Shown: positions 62,869-64,000 of the stretch, one piece after another
Layout of the letters: every line of letters begins with the position of its first letter
Position numbering within the stretch: the stretch's first letter is position 1
NCBI GenBank assembly: GCA_910579275.1
Contig: CAJTTO010000003.1
Coordinates: 62,001 to 126,000, forward strand
Length of the DNA stretch: 64,000 nt
Reading direction: 5' to 3'
DNA from: an uncultured Lachnospiraceae bacterium
GTDB lineage: Bacteria; Bacillota; Clostridia; Lachnospirales; Lachnospiraceae
The notes under the pieces: generated by a model
What the model was told of the DNA's origin: nothing
The model's input: only the letters and a program-made list of their open reading frames with translations
Database searches by the model: none
Translations under genes and position numbers: made by a program

Positions 62869-64000
62869 TTATATCAGATATTTCATAAATATCTTTTTCA
62901 GATAGTCTATATAATATGCTTTTTCCACCGCCTCGGAAGTGATAATGGCAACTTTGCCAAGCTCCTTGCCGCCAAGGCTGTAACAAATCTGTCCGACCTC
63001 CGCTCCTTTCTCAACGGGTGCCGCCACAGAATCCAAGTACTGATATTTCTTCTCAATCTGGCTAAAATCCGCTCCGTTCGTGTCAAGATACCGGAATGCG
63101 CCTTTGGGTTCTACGGCAAGGAATTCCTCCTTACCGCCTGTTACAGGCACATCGCTTAACGGCTCCCTGTTCTCATCCACGTACAGCCGTGTCATGGCAA
63201 ACCCATATTCCAAAAGACTCCGTGCCTCGGCAAAGCGGATTTTAAAGTCAGGTGCTCCCATGATAACCGCAATCAGGTCAATTCCGTCTTTGTTTGCAGT
63301 CGCACTAAAACAATATTTCGCCGCATTTGTCGACCCCGTCTTTAAGCCTGTCGTCCATTGGTACTGCTTGAGCAGCTTGTTGGTACTTGACAGCGTAAAC
63401 GGCTTGCTCCCCTGTCTCGTCACATGGGTAATGTCTTCCATCCAGATTTTTGTATAGTTGTATATCTGCGGATATCTGGTAATCAGCTCCTTTGACATGA
63501 TTGCCACATCCCTTGCCGTTGTGTGGTGCGAACTGTCCGAGCTTAGGCCGCAGCAGTCAAGAAAATGTGTATTCGTCATGCCAAGCTGCGCCGCCTTTTC
63601 ATTCATCATGTTGACAAACTCCGACTCGCTTCCTGCAATATACTCCGCCATTGCCACAGATGCGTCATTGCCGCTTGCCACCGTGATACATTTGATGAGC
63701 GTGTCTACAGTCTGTATCTCCCCTTCCTCAAGAAAAACCTGAGAGCCTCCCATTGATTTTGCGTAGGCGCTCGTGCACACCTCATCCTCAAGCTTTATCC
63801 TGCCTTTTTCAAGGGCTTCAAACGTAAGGAGCAATGTCATTATCTTCGTAATACTTGCCGGACTGCGCATCTCATCAGGATTTTTCTCAAACAAAACGGT
63901 ACCTGTTGATGCCTCCATCAGTATCGCCGACGGTGATGCCAGCGTCAAAGCCGTGGAATTTGCCTCACTGCCCTGCTCTGCCTCCTCCTCGGCAAAAACC
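62869..64000 (-). CDS. D-alanyl-D-alanine carboxypeptidase (5' end outside window)
   Basis: At least 376 residues, with the frame open to the right edge. The visible N-terminus contains VFAEEEAEQGSEA, which looks like the end of a signal peptide plus linker. Active-site motifs are SPASITKIMT (Ser-x-x-Lys), VASGNDASVA (SxN) and GLKTGSTNAA (KTG). A PBP5_C-type beta domain follows, and the C-terminal AYYIDYLKKIFMKYLI looks like an amphipathic membrane anchor. It is a DacF-like S11 enzyme. The true start lies beyond 64000. Confidence 0.93.
   Translation of the reverse strand, partial: VFAEEEAEQGSEANSTALTLASPSAILMEASTGTVLFEKNPDEMRSPASITKIMTLLLTFEALEKGRIKLEDEVCTSAYAKSMGGSQVFLEEGEIQTVDTLIKCITVASGNDASVAMAEYIAGSESEFVNMMNEKAAQLGMTNTHFLDCCGLSSDSSHHTTARDVAIMSKELITRYPQIYNYTKIWMEDITHVTRQGSKPFTLSSTNKLLKQYQWTTGLKTGSTNAAKYCFSATANKDGIDLIAVIMGAPDFKIRFAEARSLLEYGFAMTRLYVDENREPLSDVPVTGGKEEFLAVEPKGAFRYLDTNGADFSQIEKKYQYLDSVAAPVEKGAEVGQICYSLGGKELGKVAIITSEAVEKAYYIDYLKKIFMKYLI

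Noticed and set aside
1..64000. CRISPR array, tRNA, rRNA, intact insertion sequence or prophage
   Set aside because: No regularly spaced repeats, tRNA cloverleaf, rRNA segment, transposase or phage structural gene was seen.

Overview
The window looks like chromosome from an anaerobic, low-GC, Gram-positive Clostridia member, most likely a Lachnospiraceae-type gut bacterium. Supporting features are a complete Rnf complex, a biotin-dependent Na+-pumping decarboxylase operon, a SpoIID-like protein, a SleB-like hydrolase, several D-Ala-D-Ala carboxypeptidases, a YesM/YesN-type carbohydrate ABC cluster, and the gene order yhiN-cmk-ispH-S1. Most genes are on the minus strand. I saw no tRNA, rRNA, CRISPR array or intact transposon.

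Layout. 1-1050: 3'-truncated SpoIID-like gene with no ordinary start codon, then a probable 6S RNA with its own promoter and terminator. 1050-9420: a TPR/GAF/GGDEF protein, a secreted DUF5722 protein, and an OmpR-type two-component system. 9500-17340: a BlaI/BlaR1-like pair, PEP carboxykinase (ATP), Xaa-Pro aminopeptidase, a small membrane protein and threonine synthase. 17340-19850: a compact RloA/RloB (AbiL-like) defence pair with its own promoter. 19950-23030: SleB-like hydrolase, an AP2-domain protein and a GH25-like protein. 23200-29430: apbE facing the rnfCDGEAB operon, whose RnfD and RnfG subunits ApbE should flavinylate. 29720-33280: a YprB-type exonuclease, a GT-C-like membrane protein and an orphan CheR.

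33430-39150: tetR, rpiR, yhiN, cmk, ispH and S1 run in one direction, ispH and S1 overlapping by 20 bp. 39270-44690: mmdA-mmdD-mmdC-mmdB-oadA-like operon, which carries two kinds of carboxyltransferase with one biotin carrier and one Na+ pump subunit. 44870-47750: PBP-type carboxypeptidase and a two-domain polyphosphate:AMP phosphotransferase. 47840-58420: sugar-uptake cluster with two related binding proteins, two permeases (one with an unusual N-terminal extension), YesL, and the YesM/YesN sensor-regulator pair, but no ATPase. 58450-64000: uridine kinase, a receiver-only response regulator, a TetR protein fused to a histidine-phosphotransfer domain, scpB, scpA, a metallophosphoesterase and a truncated carboxypeptidase.

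How it fits together. PEP carboxykinase, the decarboxylase pump and Rnf suggest a fermentative energy economy that links C4 and CoA-ester decarboxylation and ferredoxin oxidation to ion gradients. The strongest candidate for something undescribed is the TetR-HPt fusion beside a lone receiver at 59096-60485, which would let a phosphorelay act directly on a TetR repressor. Other points of interest are the scpA Shine-Dalgarno locked in a predicted 12-bp RNA stem, the dyad inside the rloAB promoter, an apparent AUU start, and a GH25-like enzyme lacking one active-site aspartate.
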